A stretch of 64,000 nt of DNA from Australimonas brisbanensis (lineage in GTDB: Bacteria; Chloroflexota; Dehalococcoidia; Lucifugimonadales; Australimonadaceae): contig JAYQTA010000004.1 of the NCBI GenBank assembly GCA_038147155.1, forward strand, positions 115,779 to 179,778, read 5' to 3'. The position numbers and the translations under genes were made by a program. The notes beneath the pieces are model-generated. The model did not search any database. It saw only the letters and a program-made list of their open reading frames with translations, and was not told the DNA's origin. Every line of letters starts with the position of its first letter. Positions within the stretch are counted from its first letter, which is position 1. Shown here piece by piece: positions 26,573 through 35,398 of the stretch.

Positions 26573-27100
26573 CTACTTCAACAGATCGCGTAGTTTCGCC
26601 CAGCGGGCGTCCTGTTCGGGCTCGCAGGTGCAGGTGCCCTGATTGCGGTCTTGGCCGCACTGGGGGCAGATGCCCTTGCAGTCCTCCCTGCACACCGGGG
26701 CCATGGGCAGCGCCGCCAGCCGGTACTGCCGCAGGGCCTCCGTCAGGTCCAATACGTGGTGCTCGTCGATGGATCCCGTGTCCGCCTCCGGCTCATCCTG
26801 TTCATCGGGTCGCACCCGCGCCCCGGTGTGGATGTCCACCGCCGGCCAGAACACATCGTCCAACTGCACGCGCACCGTCTGGGTGAAGGATGCCAGGCAC
26901 CGGCAACACGAGTCCAGAGCGCTGATGTCCAGCGCGCCGCTCACCCACACCCCACGGTCCGTCCGGGTCAGCCGCAGCCTCCCCGTCACGTGGGCCTGAG
27001 CACCGTCCTCCAGCTCCAGGACCGGGCCGTCCAACTCGACGACACGGGTGGCGCCAGCGTGCTCCTTGAGCAGCCCCGCCACGTTGATCTGGAGGTCCAC
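26573..27100 (-). CDS. DUF177/YceD-family protein
   Basis: 175-residue protein of the YceD family, almost always found next to rpmF and linked to 23S rRNA accumulation. Paired cysteines occur in CCRC and in C-terminal motifs EDCKGICPQCG and GTCTC, a likely zinc site. The GTG start follows GGAGGAGG. It heads the minus-strand ribosome/fatty-acid cluster, with an extended -10 promoter upstream. Confidence 0.9.
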   Translation of the reverse strand: MDLQINVAGLLKEHAGATRVVELDGPVLELEDGAQAHVTGRLRLTRTDRGVWVSGALDISALDSCCRCLASFTQTVRVQLDDVFWPAVDIHTGARVRPDEQDEPEADTGSIDEHHVLDLTEALRQYRLAALPMAPVCREDCKGICPQCGQDRNQGTCTCEPEQDARWAKLRDLLK

Positions 27101-27131
27101 GGCGTGCCTCCTCCACCGAGCCAACCGGGGG

Positions 27132-27140
27132 ATTATAGCA
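27132..27140 (-). promoter_or_regulatory. Extended -10 promoter of the DUF177-rpmF-fabD cluster
   Basis: TGCTATAAT on the minus strand, a perfect -10 with the extended TG, 31 bp before the GTG start. No strong -35 is seen. It can drive the eight-gene cluster down to ftsK. Confidence 0.65.
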
Positions 27141-27176
27141 GGATGCGCAAGGTCAGGGCTAGGCAGGGGCGCCGTA

Positions 27177-28163
27177 CTAGACCCGGCCGGACATGGCGCG
27201 CAGGCGGGCCACGCGTTCATAGATGGGCGGGTGGGTGTTGAACAGCCCGTTGAGCGCGCTCTCGTGTCCCTTGAGGGGGTTCACGATGTACAGGTGCTCC
27301 GTTGCCTTGTTGGCGGCCTCCAGCGGCTCGGTGTCCGCCTCCAGCTTCTCCAGCGCCGAGGCCAGCCCCTCCGGGTAGCGGGTGAGCAGCGCCGCCGAGG
27401 CGTCGGCCAGGTACTCACGCTGGCGCGAGATGCTCAGGCGGATGACCCGCGCCAGCAGCGGGGCCAGCACCACGGTGATGAGCACCAGCACCAGGATGAT
27501 GGCCTGCCCGCCACCGCCACCCTTCTCACGTGAGCGGCCCCGGCGCGCGCCGCCGAACCAGAGGCTGCGGAGCATCACGTCGGAGAGCAGGACGATGAAC
27601 CCCACCAGCACCGCCGTCACCACCATGATGCGGGTGTCCAGGTTGCGGATGTGGCTGAGCTCGTGGGCCATAACGCCCTCTAGCTCCAGTCTGTCCAGCT
27701 TGTCCAGCAGCCCCGTGGTGATGGCCACCGCGGCGTGTTGCGGGTCGCGCCCGGTGGCGAAGGCGTTGGGCGCGGTGTCATCGATGACGTACACCTTGGG
27801 CATGGGCAGCCCCGCGCCGATGCACAGGTTCTCGATGACCCGGTGCAGCTCCGGCTGCTCGGAGCGGGAGACCTCGCGGGCGTGGGAGATGGCCATGACC
27901 ATGTCGGAGCCCTTGCGGTAGACCAGCAGCGCGATGAACACCGCGATGGCGGCGCCCACCCCGGCCACGATGCCGGAGACGATGACATCGCCCTCCACGT
28001 ACAGCCCCAGCACCCCCGTCACCGCCGCCACCAGCAGCACGAAGGAGGCGATGAGCAGGTTGGTGCGCCGCCGGTTGGCGGCGATGGCGTCGTAGATGTT
28101 CAGCGAGGCCACGCCCGTGGGCGCGGGGCCGTTGGGGCTAGCGGGAGAAGGAGACGCTGACAT
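27177..28163 (-). CDS. htpX: Membrane zinc metalloprotease HtpX-like (M48)
   Basis: 328-residue M48 peptidase. Two membrane segments lie near residues 37-85 and two more near 180-240. The zinc motif HELSH is near residue 150 and the third ligand region is REYLADASAA. It degrades misfolded membrane proteins. ATG 28163 overlaps lemA by 26 bp and is preceded by GAGGAGGGGG; a GTG at 28112 lacks such a site. The lemA-htpX pairing is common in bacteria. Confidence 0.93.
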   Translation of the reverse strand: MSASPSPASPNGPAPTGVASLNIYDAIAANRRRTNLLIASFVLLVAAVTGVLGLYVEGDVIVSGIVAGVGAAIAVFIALLVYRKGSDMVMAISHAREVSRSEQPELHRVIENLCIGAGLPMPKVYVIDDTAPNAFATGRDPQHAAVAITTGLLDKLDRLELEGVMAHELSHIRNLDTRIMVVTAVLVGFIVLLSDVMLRSLWFGGARRGRSREKGGGGGQAIILVLVLITVVLAPLLARVIRLSISRQREYLADASAALLTRYPEGLASALEKLEADTEPLEAANKATEHLYIVNPLKGHESALNGLFNTHPPIYERVARLRAMSGRV

Positions 28164-28707
28164 CGCCCCGTGCCCCCTCCTCGGCCTCGAAGTATTCCTC
28201 CTCGTGGAAGCCGAACTGGCGGGCGATCAGCACGTTGGGGAAGGTCTGAATCTTGGTGTTCAGGTCGCGCACGTTGGTGTTGTAGAACTGCCGCGCGAAG
28301 GCGATCTTCGCCTCCACATCGGACAGTTCGCCCTGGAGCGAGAGGAAGTTCTGGTTCGCCTTCAGGTCGGGGTAGGACTCGGCCACCGCGAAGAGCGTCT
28401 TGAGCGCACCGGAGAGCACGTTGTCGGCCTCGGCCGCCTCGTGGGCGGAACCCGCCTGCATCAGCCGGGTGCGCGCGTTGGTCACCGAGTCCAGCGTCTC
28501 GCGCTCGTGCGCCGCGTACCCCTTCACCGTCTCCACCAGGTTGGGGATGAGGCTCGCGCGGCGCTTGAGCTGCACGTCGATGCCGGACCAGGCCTCCCGC
28601 ACCCGCTGGCGCAGGCCCACCAGGCCGTTGTAGATGCCCAGCAGCGCCAGCAGCACCACCGCCACCACTCCCGCCAGTACCAGCAGCACGATGAGTCCAG
28701 CGCTCAC
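28138..28707 (-). CDS. lemA: LemA family protein
   Basis: 189 residues: one N-terminal membrane helix (about 5-24), then the LemA coiled domain with the conserved YNGLVGLRQRVREAWSGIDV and RASLIPNLVETVKGYAAHE. LemA proteins are membrane-anchored with an N-out helix; the role is unclear. Its stop lies inside htpX, showing tight coupling. Confidence 0.93.
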   Translation of the reverse strand: MSAGLIVLLVLAGVVAVVLLALLGIYNGLVGLRQRVREAWSGIDVQLKRRASLIPNLVETVKGYAAHERETLDSVTNARTRLMQAGSAHEAAEADNVLSGALKTLFAVAESYPDLKANQNFLSLQGELSDVEAKIAFARQFYNTNVRDLNTKIQTFPNVLIARQFGFHEEEYFEAEEGARGDVSVSFSR

Positions 28708-28766
28708 GCCACACCCCCTGGGGTTGATGAGCCCAGTGTACGTCGCGCGCCAGGCACCCGAGGGCG

Positions 28767-29201
28767 CTAGCCCCCTGCGCGTCGCTTGGCCGCCGCGGCC
28801 TCGCGCACGGCGGCGATGATATCGGCGGTCGCAGCGCCCGGCCCGAAGATGGCGGCCACGCCCATCTCGTGCAGGATCGCCCGGTCGTGCTCGGGGATGA
28901 TGCCCCCGGCCACCACGGGTACCGTCTCCAGCCCCGCCTCCTCCAGCGCACGCATCACGCGGGGTATCAGCTCCATGTGCGCCCCGGAGAGGATGGACAG
29001 GCCCACCACGTCGGCCCCGAACGAGCGCGCCTGCGCGGCAATCTGCGCGGGGGTGCGCCGGATGCCGGTGTACTCCACGGCGAATCCGGCCTCCTCCAGC
29101 GCCAGCACCACCATCTGCGCGCCCCGATCGTGCCCGTCCAGCCCCGGCTTGCCGATGAGCACCCGAATGGGCTCCCCCTCCGGCGTGGGGCTAGTGGACA
29201 T
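28767..29201 (-). CDS. Cobalamin-binding C-terminal subunit of methylmalonyl-CoA mutase
   Basis: 144-residue B12-binding domain with the base-off signature DGHDRGA (about 22-28), then LSILSGAH and VAGGIIPEHD. Size and content match the separate small subunit of methylmalonyl-CoA mutase, which rearranges methylmalonyl-CoA to succinyl-CoA. The large catalytic subunit is not in the window. Its start overlaps the epimerase end by 11 bp. Confidence 0.93.
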   Translation of the reverse strand: MSTSPTPEGEPIRVLIGKPGLDGHDRGAQMVVLALEEAGFAVEYTGIRRTPAQIAAQARSFGADVVGLSILSGAHMELIPRVMRALEEAGLETVPVVAGGIIPEHDRAILHEMGVAAIFGPGAATADIIAAVREAAAAKRRAGG

Positions 29202-29616
29202 CGGGCTGCACCAGCTCGATCAGCACCCGGTGGGTCACCTTGGGGTCGGTGAAGATGACGGGGCCATGGAAGCCCTGCTTGGGCCCGTCGATGATGGGCA
29301 CACCCAGGGACTGGAGCTCCTCGTACTTGGCCAGCAGGTTATCCACGGTGAAGGCCATGTGGTGGATGCCCTCGCCGTGCTTGGCGAGGAACCTCGCGAT
29401 GACCGTGTCGTCCCGCAGGGGCTGGAGCAGTTCGATGGACGTCTCGCCCTGCTCGATGAAGCACCCGCGCAGCCCGCGCCCCTCATCCACCAGTATCTCG
29501 GCGGTGGGGGAGTCGAACAGCTCCTGGAACTGCTTGAGCGACTCCTCGATGCTCACCACGGCCAGGCCGATGTGATTCAGCGCGCCGACGCGGGCCTTCG
29601 AACTGCGGATGGTCAT
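29191..29616 (-). CDS. mce: Methylmalonyl-CoA epimerase
   Basis: 141-residue glyoxalase-fold protein. HIGLAV (His15), the GEGIHHMAF histidine and the C-terminal VLIELVQ glutamate give the metal ligands. It interconverts the R and S forms of methylmalonyl-CoA, the step before the mutase whose B12 subunit follows directly. An acyl-CoA dehydrogenase lies 50 bp upstream. Confidence 0.93.
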   Translation of the reverse strand: MTIRSSKARVGALNHIGLAVVSIEESLKQFQELFDSPTAEILVDEGRGLRGCFIEQGETSIELLQPLRDDTVIARFLAKHGEGIHHMAFTVDNLLAKYEELQSLGVPIIDGPKQGFHGPVIFTDPKVTHRVLIELVQPDVH

Positions 29617-29666
29617 GATGGGGGCCTCCTGGGAACCAGCGGGCTGGTGCTGTACGGGACACGGAA

Positions 29667-30821
29667 CTAGGAGACGGCGTACTCCTTGAGCAGGGCGCGA
29701 GAGATGACGATGCGCTGCACCTCGCTGGTGCCCTCGTAAATCTCCATGATGCGCTGGTCGCGGTAGAGCCGCTCCACCACGGACTCACGGAAGAAGCCGT
29801 AGCCGCCGTGGATCTGCACCGCCTTGTCGGCGCAGAAATGCGCGGCCTCCGAGGCGAACAATTTGGCCTGGGCGCTGGCCTTGGAGTAGGGGAGTCCGGC
29901 GTCCTTGAGCTGGGCGGCGTGGCGCGTGAGCAGGCGGGCGGCGGTCAGCTGGGTGTCCATGTCGGCCAGCATGAACTGGATCGCCTGGCGCTCCTTGAGC
30001 AGCGAGCCGAAGGTGGCCCGCTGCTGCACATAGCGCGTCGCTGCCTCCAGCGCCGCCTGCGCCAATCCCACCGACTGCGCCGCAAGGGCGATGCGCGAAG
30101 CGTCGATCACCTGCATGGCGATGCGGAAGCCCTCGCCCTCGGCGCGCAGCAGGTTGGCCTCGGGCACGCGCACGTTCTCGAACACCACCTCGGCGGTGCC
30201 GGAGCCGCGGATGCCCATCTTGCCGTGCATCGGGTTGGTGGACAGGCCCGGGGTGTCCTTCTCCACGATGAACGCCGAGGTGCCCTTGGCCCCCAGGGAG
30301 CGGTCGGTGGAGGTGAACACCACGTACACGTCGGCCTCGGCGCCATTGGTGATGAATATCTTGGTGCCGTTGAGCACGTACCCATCGCCATCGCGCACGG
30401 CGGTGGTCTGCATGTCCGCCGCATCGCTCCCCGAACTGGGCTCGGTGAGGGCGAACGCGCCCAGCAGCGAGCCGTCGGTCATGCGGGGGAGGTAGCGCTG
30501 GTGCTGCTCCTCGTTCCCACCCATGGCGATGGTGGTGGAGGAGAGCGAGAGGTGCGTGAGGTAGGTGGTGCAGGTGGTTACGCACGCGCGGGCGATCTCC
30601 TCGCCCACGATGGCAAGGTCGGTGTAGGGCGCGCCCGCGCCCCCGTAGGCGGGGTCCATGGTCAGGCCCATGAGCCCCATGCCCTTGAGGGCCTCGACGC
30701 TGGCCCAGGGGAACTCCTCGTTCTGGTCCCAGCGCGCGGCGTTGGGGGCGAGCTCGCGCTCGGCGAACTCGCGCATGCTGGAGCGCAGCAGCCGCTCCTC
30801 CTCGGAATACAGGGCGTCCAT
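29667..30821 (-). CDS. Acyl-CoA dehydrogenase
   Basis: 384-residue FAD enzyme of the short-chain type. ALTEPSSGSDA and the catalytic Glu363 in IYEGTSEVQR are clear. IHGGYGFFRE and FGSLLKERQAIQFMLADM are also typical. It oxidises acyl-CoA to enoyl-CoA. With the downstream epimerase and mutase subunit it suggests branched or odd-chain acyl-CoA breakdown through propionyl-CoA. ATG 30821 is the family start. Confidence 0.93.
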   Translation of the reverse strand: MDALYSEEERLLRSSMREFAERELAPNAARWDQNEEFPWASVEALKGMGLMGLTMDPAYGGAGAPYTDLAIVGEEIARACVTTCTTYLTHLSLSSTTIAMGGNEEQHQRYLPRMTDGSLLGAFALTEPSSGSDAADMQTTAVRDGDGYVLNGTKIFITNGAEADVYVVFTSTDRSLGAKGTSAFIVEKDTPGLSTNPMHGKMGIRGSGTAEVVFENVRVPEANLLRAEGEGFRIAMQVIDASRIALAAQSVGLAQAALEAATRYVQQRATFGSLLKERQAIQFMLADMDTQLTAARLLTRHAAQLKDAGLPYSKASAQAKLFASEAAHFCADKAVQIHGGYGFFRESVVERLYRDQRIMEIYEGTSEVQRIVISRALLKEYAVS

Positions 30822-30854
30822 GAGGGCCTCCGCAGGCCGCACCGGCGGCCCGCC

Positions 30855-30875
30855 TATAATCGCGGGCACAGTATA
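30855..30875. promoter_or_regulatory. Divergent promoter pair for acyl-CoA dehydrogenase and rsmI
   Basis: TATAAT on the plus strand (30855-30860) faces rsmI, and TATACT on the minus strand (30875-30870) faces the dehydrogenase. The two -10 hexamers are within 21 bp, so the promoters overlap and may compete. No clear -35 sites are seen. Confidence 0.45.
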
Positions 30876-30913
30876 CCGGCGCTCGCTCCGAGCGGTGCCG
30901 GACGGGAGCGCGG

Positions 30914-31735
30914 ATGCCCGGCACCCTCTACGTGGTGGCAACGCCCATCGGCAACCTGGAGGACCTCACCCTGCGCGCGGCGCGCGTACTGCGGGAGGCG
31001 CTGGTGGTGGCCGCCGAGGACACCCGCCAGACGCGCAAGCTCCTCTCCCACCTGGACGCCCACCCGCGCCTGCTCTCCTACAACGAGCACAACGCCGCGA
31101 CCCGCACCCCCGAGCTGCTGGCGGCGCTGGCCGGGGGGCAGGACGTGGCGTTGGTGAGCGATGCCGGGGTGCCCGCCGTCTCCGACCCGGGCGCCGCGCT
31201 GGTGACCGAGGCCGCCGCCGCCGGCGTGCGTGTGGTGCCGATTCCCGGCCCCTCGGCACTGACGGCGCTCCTGTCCGTTGCAGGGTTCGGCGCGGACGCC
31301 TTCCACTTCCTGGGCTTCCTGCCCCGCCAGGGGCGCGCGCGCGATGCGCTCCTGGCGCGCTACGCCACCGACCCGCTCCCCCTGGTGTGCTTCGAGGCCC
31401 CGCACCGGCTGCGGGCGGCGCTGGAGGCGCTAGCCGGGGCGCTGGGGCCGGAGCGCCCCGTGTGCGTGGGACGCGAGCTCACCAAGCTGCACGAGGAGCT
31501 CTACCGGGGCACGTTGGCCGGGGCGCTGGAGCACTTCAGCGCACCGCGTGGGGAGTTCGCGCTGGCCGTCGCGGGCGCCCCGCCCGCAGCCCCGGAGCCC
31601 GTCAGTGAGCAGGACCTGGACGCCCTGCTGACGCGGCTGAAGGCCCAGGGCCTCTCGCGCCGGGACGGGGCCGCCGAGGCCGCGCGCGCCCTGGGCGTGC
31701 CCAAGCGCGAGGCCTACGCGCGCTGGCCGGGCTGA
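30914..31735 (+). CDS. rsmI: 16S rRNA 2'-O-ribose C1402 methyltransferase
   Basis: 273-residue RsmI. VATPIGNLEDLTLRAARVL, EDTRQTRKLL, SDAGVPAVSDPG and IPGPSA are all diagnostic of this SAM-binding tetrapyrrole-methylase-like fold. It methylates C1402 in the ribosomal P site. It is divergent from the acyl-CoA dehydrogenase and followed by tebC on the same strand after 77 bp. Confidence 0.96.
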   Translation: MPGTLYVVATPIGNLEDLTLRAARVLREALVVAAEDTRQTRKLLSHLDAHPRLLSYNEHNAATRTPELLAALAGGQDVALVSDAGVPAVSDPGAALVTEAAAAGVRVVPIPGPSALTALLSVAGFGADAFHFLGFLPRQGRARDALLARYATDPLPLVCFEAPHRLRAALEALAGALGPERPVCVGRELTKLHEELYRGTLAGALEHFSAPRGEFALAVAGAPPAAPEPVSEQDLDALLTRLKAQGLSRRDGAAEAARALGVPKREAYARWPG

Positions 31736-31757
31736 GAACCCCGCGCCTCCCCGGCTT

Positions 31758-31766
31758 TGCTATCAT
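31758..31766 (+). promoter_or_regulatory. tebC extended -10 element
   Basis: TGCTATCAT, 46 bp before the tebC ATG, giving a leader of about 40 nt with CAGGAG as ribosome-binding site. It belongs to the TGCTAnnnT set. Confidence 0.5.
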
Positions 31767-31812
31767 CGTGCAAGCGCATCACCTGCTGGCATGCCCAGCG
31801 CAGGAGCCCGCC

Positions 31813-32574
31813 ATGTCCGGACACTCGAAGTGGTCGACCATCAAGCACAAGAAGGCCGCGCTGGACGCCAAGAAGGGCGCCGCCTTCACCAAGCTGGCAC
31901 GGGAGATCTCCGTGGCCACCCGCGAGGGCGGCTCCGGCGACCCGGACATGAACTTCCGGCTGCGTCTGGTCATGGACAAGGCGCGGGCGGCCAACATGCC
32001 GGGTGAGAACGTGGACCGGGCCATCAAGAAGGGGCTGGGGCAGGGCGCCGACGGCGTCGTCTTCGAGCCCATCATCTACGAGGGGTACGGTCCGGGTGGG
32101 GCGGCCATCATGGTCAAGGCCGTCACCGACAACCGCAACCGCACCGCCTCGGAGATGCGCGCGGCCTTCTCGCGCGGCGGTGGCAACCTAGGCGAGTCCG
32201 GCTCGGTGGCCTGGGTCTTCGAGTCCAAGGCGCTGGTGAGCGTGGAGGACGTGGAGGAGGAGAAGGCGGAAGAGGTGGCCCTGGCGGCCATCGACGCAGG
32301 TGCCGAGGACTTCAAGGTGGACGATGGCGTTCTGGAGGTCACCGGCGCTCCCGAGACGCTGGAGGCCATCGCCGAGGCGGTGCGCGCGGCGGGCCTGGAG
32401 CCCGCGCAGGCCACCGTGAGCATGGTGCCCTCCAACACCATCGCCCTGGACACCTCCACCGCAGGCCAGATGCTGCGCCTGCTGGACCGCATCGAGGACC
32501 TGGACGACGTGCAGCAGGTGTTCACCAACGCCGACTTCACCGACGAGGCCTTGGAGAGCTACGAGGGCGAGTAG
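31813..32574 (+). CDS. YebC/PmpR-family (TACO1-like) translation/regulatory protein
   Basis: 253-residue protein with the family start MSGHSKWSTIKHKKAALDAKKG, then YEGYGPGGAAIMV and TDNRNRTASEMRAAF. It is described as a transcriptional regulator and, more recently, as a ribosome-associated factor. YebC often neighbours ruvC, which is 4.6 kb away here. It converges on the MmgE/PrpD gene. Confidence 0.95.
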   Translation: MSGHSKWSTIKHKKAALDAKKGAAFTKLAREISVATREGGSGDPDMNFRLRLVMDKARAANMPGENVDRAIKKGLGQGADGVVFEPIIYEGYGPGGAAIMVKAVTDNRNRTASEMRAAFSRGGGNLGESGSVAWVFESKALVSVEDVEEEKAEEVALAAIDAGAEDFKVDDGVLEVTGAPETLEAIAEAVRAAGLEPAQATVSMVPSNTIALDTSTAGQMLRLLDRIEDLDDVQQVFTNADFTDEALESYEGE

Positions 32575-32617
32575 GTGCGGGCTCGCGGGTGGGACGGTGC
32601 GTCCGGCGGCGCCGGGT

Positions 32618-34009
32618 TCATCTCCCCGCCAGCAGTTCGCCCAACACGCGCACGTCCGGCACCCGCTCCAGCCGCTCCACCAGGCCCGCCACCTCATCCA
32701 GCGCACCCGCGCTCAGCCGCACGCCCGCGTGCGCCGCGCAGTCGCGGAACTTGGCCGACCGCTGGGCATCGGTCAGCGGGTTATCCCGGTGGCCCGGCGG
32801 TACGTCCACCCGCTCGGTGAGCACGCGTCCATCGGCCAGGTGCACCGCCACCTCCCCTGTCTTTCCCATGGCCGCGTCCACGGCGTACTCCACCAGCCCC
32901 GCTAGGCGTAGCGCGGCGGGCTCGCCCAGCCCCGCTGACCCCGGTTCCAGGTCAGCGAGGCGCACGCCGCCGTGCAGCAGCGCCTTGGCCGTGGCGAAGG
33001 GCACCGAGTCCTCCGCCTCCACGCTGGTGCGCGGGGCCCGGCGCACGTCCAGCGGTTCGCAGAAGGTGGCCAGGTGCGGCTCGCCCAGCAGCGTGATGCG
33101 GGTGACGGTGGCGGGGTCGATGGCGTTGGCTCCCCGGATGCGTCTGGCGGCCTCGATGAACACATGGGCCACGCCCGTGGTCGGCCATGGCTTGAAGCCC
33201 ACGTTCAGCAGCGACCAGCGCTCCCCCAGCCCGCCCACCAGCGCCTCGCGGTCGTACCGCCCGCCGTAGTAGGTGTTGAAGTAGCCCGCCGTCCCCTCGA
33301 GGGCATCGCACGCCCCGTCCAGCCCCCCCTGGGCCAGCAGCGCGGCCAGCATGCCGCCCTGACAGGAGAACCCGGCGTACACCGCCTTGGCCTGCGCCCC
33401 CTCCAGCACCGGCTGGCGACCCCCGCCCGCCTGCATGAAGGCGATGCCCAGCGCCGAGTGCGTGGCGTGGGCGTCCAGGCCCAGCACCCGCGCACCTGCC
33501 ACGGCGGCAGCCAGGTAGCCGGGCATCTGGGTGGGTTGGGGCTTGGACTCGGTGTAGCCCGCCTGGGCGTTGGTGACGGCCAGGCCGATGCGGGACATCA
33601 GCTCGGCCCCGGCGGCCAGCCCCGCCAGCAGGGTGGCCCCGTCCACGCCTGCGCGCACGCCCGCGGCGGCGAAGGCGGCGGGGAAGGTGACGGGGCCCAG
33701 GTGGCCCGCACCCACGGCGGTGGTGTCGTCGAAGTTGAGGGCGTGGGCCGCTGCGCCGTTCACCGTGGCGGCCGCAACGGCCGGGAGGCGATCCGGCAGG
33801 CCCACCAGCGCGCACTGGGGCGCGCCGCCCGCCGCCCGCGCCCACGCCAGCACCTGCGGCACGCCGGGGCCCAGCGTCGAGCCCGCCAGCGTGGTCGCCA
33901 GGGTGTCCAGCACCAGCGCCTTGAGGGTGCGGCGCACCGGCTCAGGCAGCCCCTCTTGGGTCAGCCCCGCGGCGAAGCGCGCCCAGATGGCGCTGGCGTC
34001 CTCAGGCAC
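32618..34009 (-). CDS. MmgE/PrpD family protein
   Basis: 463-residue protein of the 2-methylcitrate dehydratase/aconitate decarboxylase family. NGAAAHALNFDDTT, GLAAGAELMSRIG and GFKPWPTTGVAHVFIEA are typical. Many members are of unknown substrate. The GTG start lies three bases after the stop of the Rieske oxygenase, so they form an operon. That context hints at breakdown of an organic acid rather than the methylcitrate cycle, since prpB and prpC are absent. Confidence 0.9.
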   Translation of the reverse strand: MPEDASAIWARFAAGLTQEGLPEPVRRTLKALVLDTLATTLAGSTLGPGVPQVLAWARAAGGAPQCALVGLPDRLPAVAAATVNGAAAHALNFDDTTAVGAGHLGPVTFPAAFAAAGVRAGVDGATLLAGLAAGAELMSRIGLAVTNAQAGYTESKPQPTQMPGYLAAAVAGARVLGLDAHATHSALGIAFMQAGGGRQPVLEGAQAKAVYAGFSCQGGMLAALLAQGGLDGACDALEGTAGYFNTYYGGRYDREALVGGLGERWSLLNVGFKPWPTTGVAHVFIEAARRIRGANAIDPATVTRITLLGEPHLATFCEPLDVRRAPRTSVEAEDSVPFATAKALLHGGVRLADLEPGSAGLGEPAALRLAGLVEYAVDAAMGKTGEVAVHLADGRVLTERVDVPPGHRDNPLTDAQRSAKFRDCAAHAGVRLSAGALDEVAGLVERLERVPDVRVLGELLAGR

Positions 34010-34012
34010 GGG

Positions 34013-35287
34013 CTAGGCCCCTGCGGCGGCGTACATCTTCTCCATGAGGGCGTCCTGCCAGCGCGTGTCCACCGGCAGCACCTCCTCGATGGCGCGGGCC
34101 GAGGCGTAAGAGCCGTCGGCGCCGGGCGCCGCGCCCCCGTCCGCCACGGCCTTGGCCGCTTCCAACAGCATGCGCCGGGCCATGATGACGGCCCGGTCGG
34201 TCTGGCCCAGATGCTCCATCGAACGGTTCACGATGGGCCCCATCGCCTCCTGCACCGCCCGGTCCTGGGCGTTGATGCCCTCGATGCCCGTGAAGGTCTG
34301 GGTGCGCTGGACGTGCCGGTCGATCATCCAGTCGTTGCCCGCGTTGCGCATCGACCGGAAGGTCTTCTGGTCCACGTCCGCGGGGCCGTTGCCGATGCTG
34401 CGCTCCTCCTTCTCCGCCTGGGTGAGGGGGGCGTCCAGGCTGTAGCCCCAGTTCCACACCATGGTGGTGTGGTCGTCGATGGGCACCCAGTGGTGCCCGG
34501 CGATCTTGAACTTGTCGTGGGAGCCGTCGGCGCGCAGCTGGGCGGCGCGGATCTGCACGTGGGGCATCACGTAGTGGTAGGTGCGCACGTAGTTGAGCTG
34601 CCCGCCCGGCACCGCGCGCACCGAGGCGTACCGGTAGCCGTAGTCGGTGGGCTCCACGTCCAGGCGCGATGACATCGCCTCCGCGCGCAGCCCGCCCAGG
34701 CCGGAGGCATCACCCGCGCCGAACTTGCGGTGCAGGAAGGACGAGTGCACCGAGTCTATCCCTCCCTCCAGCGCCTGGAGCCAGTTGGACTCCTGGATCA
34801 CCTTGGAGGCGAAGCGGTGCGTCTCCGGTTGGGCCGTGAACTCGAAGGCGGGGTCGGGCGGGCGCTGGTCCGCAGGGCCCATGTAGGCCCAGATGATGCC
34901 GCCCTTCTCCACGGTGGGGTAGGCGGGCATCTTCACCTTCTGCTTGAAGTCGAACTCGGCTGGTTCGTTGGGCATGTCGGTGCACTGGCCGTGCACGTCG
35001 AACTTCCAGCCGTGGTAGACGCACCGCAGGCCGTTCTCCTCGTTGCGCCCCAGGAACATGGAGGTGAGCCGGTGCGGGCACCACTCGGAGATGAGTCCCA
35101 CGCGCCCGGAGGTGACGCGGAAGGCCACCAGGTCCTCGCCCAGGATGCGCACGCGCACCGGGTCGGAGTCGGGCTCGGCCACCTCCCAGGAGAGGAGCAC
35201 CGGCTGCCAGTAGCGGCGCATCAGCTCGCCCATGGGGGTGCCGGGGCCAACCCGCGTGATGGTCTCGTTGTCCTTGACGGAAAGCAT
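34013..35287 (-). CDS. Rieske non-haem iron oxygenase, large subunit (paralogue 1)
   Basis: 424 residues. The Rieske [2Fe-2S] ligands are C70, H72, C89 and H92 (CPHR, CVYHGW). The mononuclear iron site is D178, H181 and H186 in GIDSVHSSFLH, with the bridging Asp present. It resembles phthalate/vanillate-type ring-hydroxylating or demethylating oxygenases. The N-terminus (GPGTPMGELMRRYWQPV) is shared with two other genes in this window. No ferredoxin or reductase gene is adjacent. ATG follows CAGGAGG. Confidence 0.92.
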   Translation of the reverse strand: MLSVKDNETITRVGPGTPMGELMRRYWQPVLLSWEVAEPDSDPVRVRILGEDLVAFRVTSGRVGLISEWCPHRLTSMFLGRNEENGLRCVYHGWKFDVHGQCTDMPNEPAEFDFKQKVKMPAYPTVEKGGIIWAYMGPADQRPPDPAFEFTAQPETHRFASKVIQESNWLQALEGGIDSVHSSFLHRKFGAGDASGLGGLRAEAMSSRLDVEPTDYGYRYASVRAVPGGQLNYVRTYHYVMPHVQIRAAQLRADGSHDKFKIAGHHWVPIDDHTTMVWNWGYSLDAPLTQAEKEERSIGNGPADVDQKTFRSMRNAGNDWMIDRHVQRTQTFTGIEGINAQDRAVQEAMGPIVNRSMEHLGQTDRAVIMARRMLLEAAKAVADGGAAPGADGSYASARAIEEVLPVDTRWQDALMEKMYAAAGA

Positions 35288-35386
35288 CGCTCGCCTCCTG
35301 TGGCGCACGCGTTCTCGGCGCAGATGCCCGCTCCCGCAGGCGTGGCGCGATGCTAGGCCCGCCGCTGAGAGGTGTCAACGCGCCCC

Positions 35387-35392
35387 TATACT
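35387..35392 (+). promoter_or_regulatory. Phosphoesterase gene -10 hexamer, leaderless spacing
   Basis: TATACT exactly six bases before the ATG, with no Shine-Dalgarno sequence between. The transcript would start at the start codon. Confidence 0.5.
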
Positions 35393-35398
35393 GGCGGC

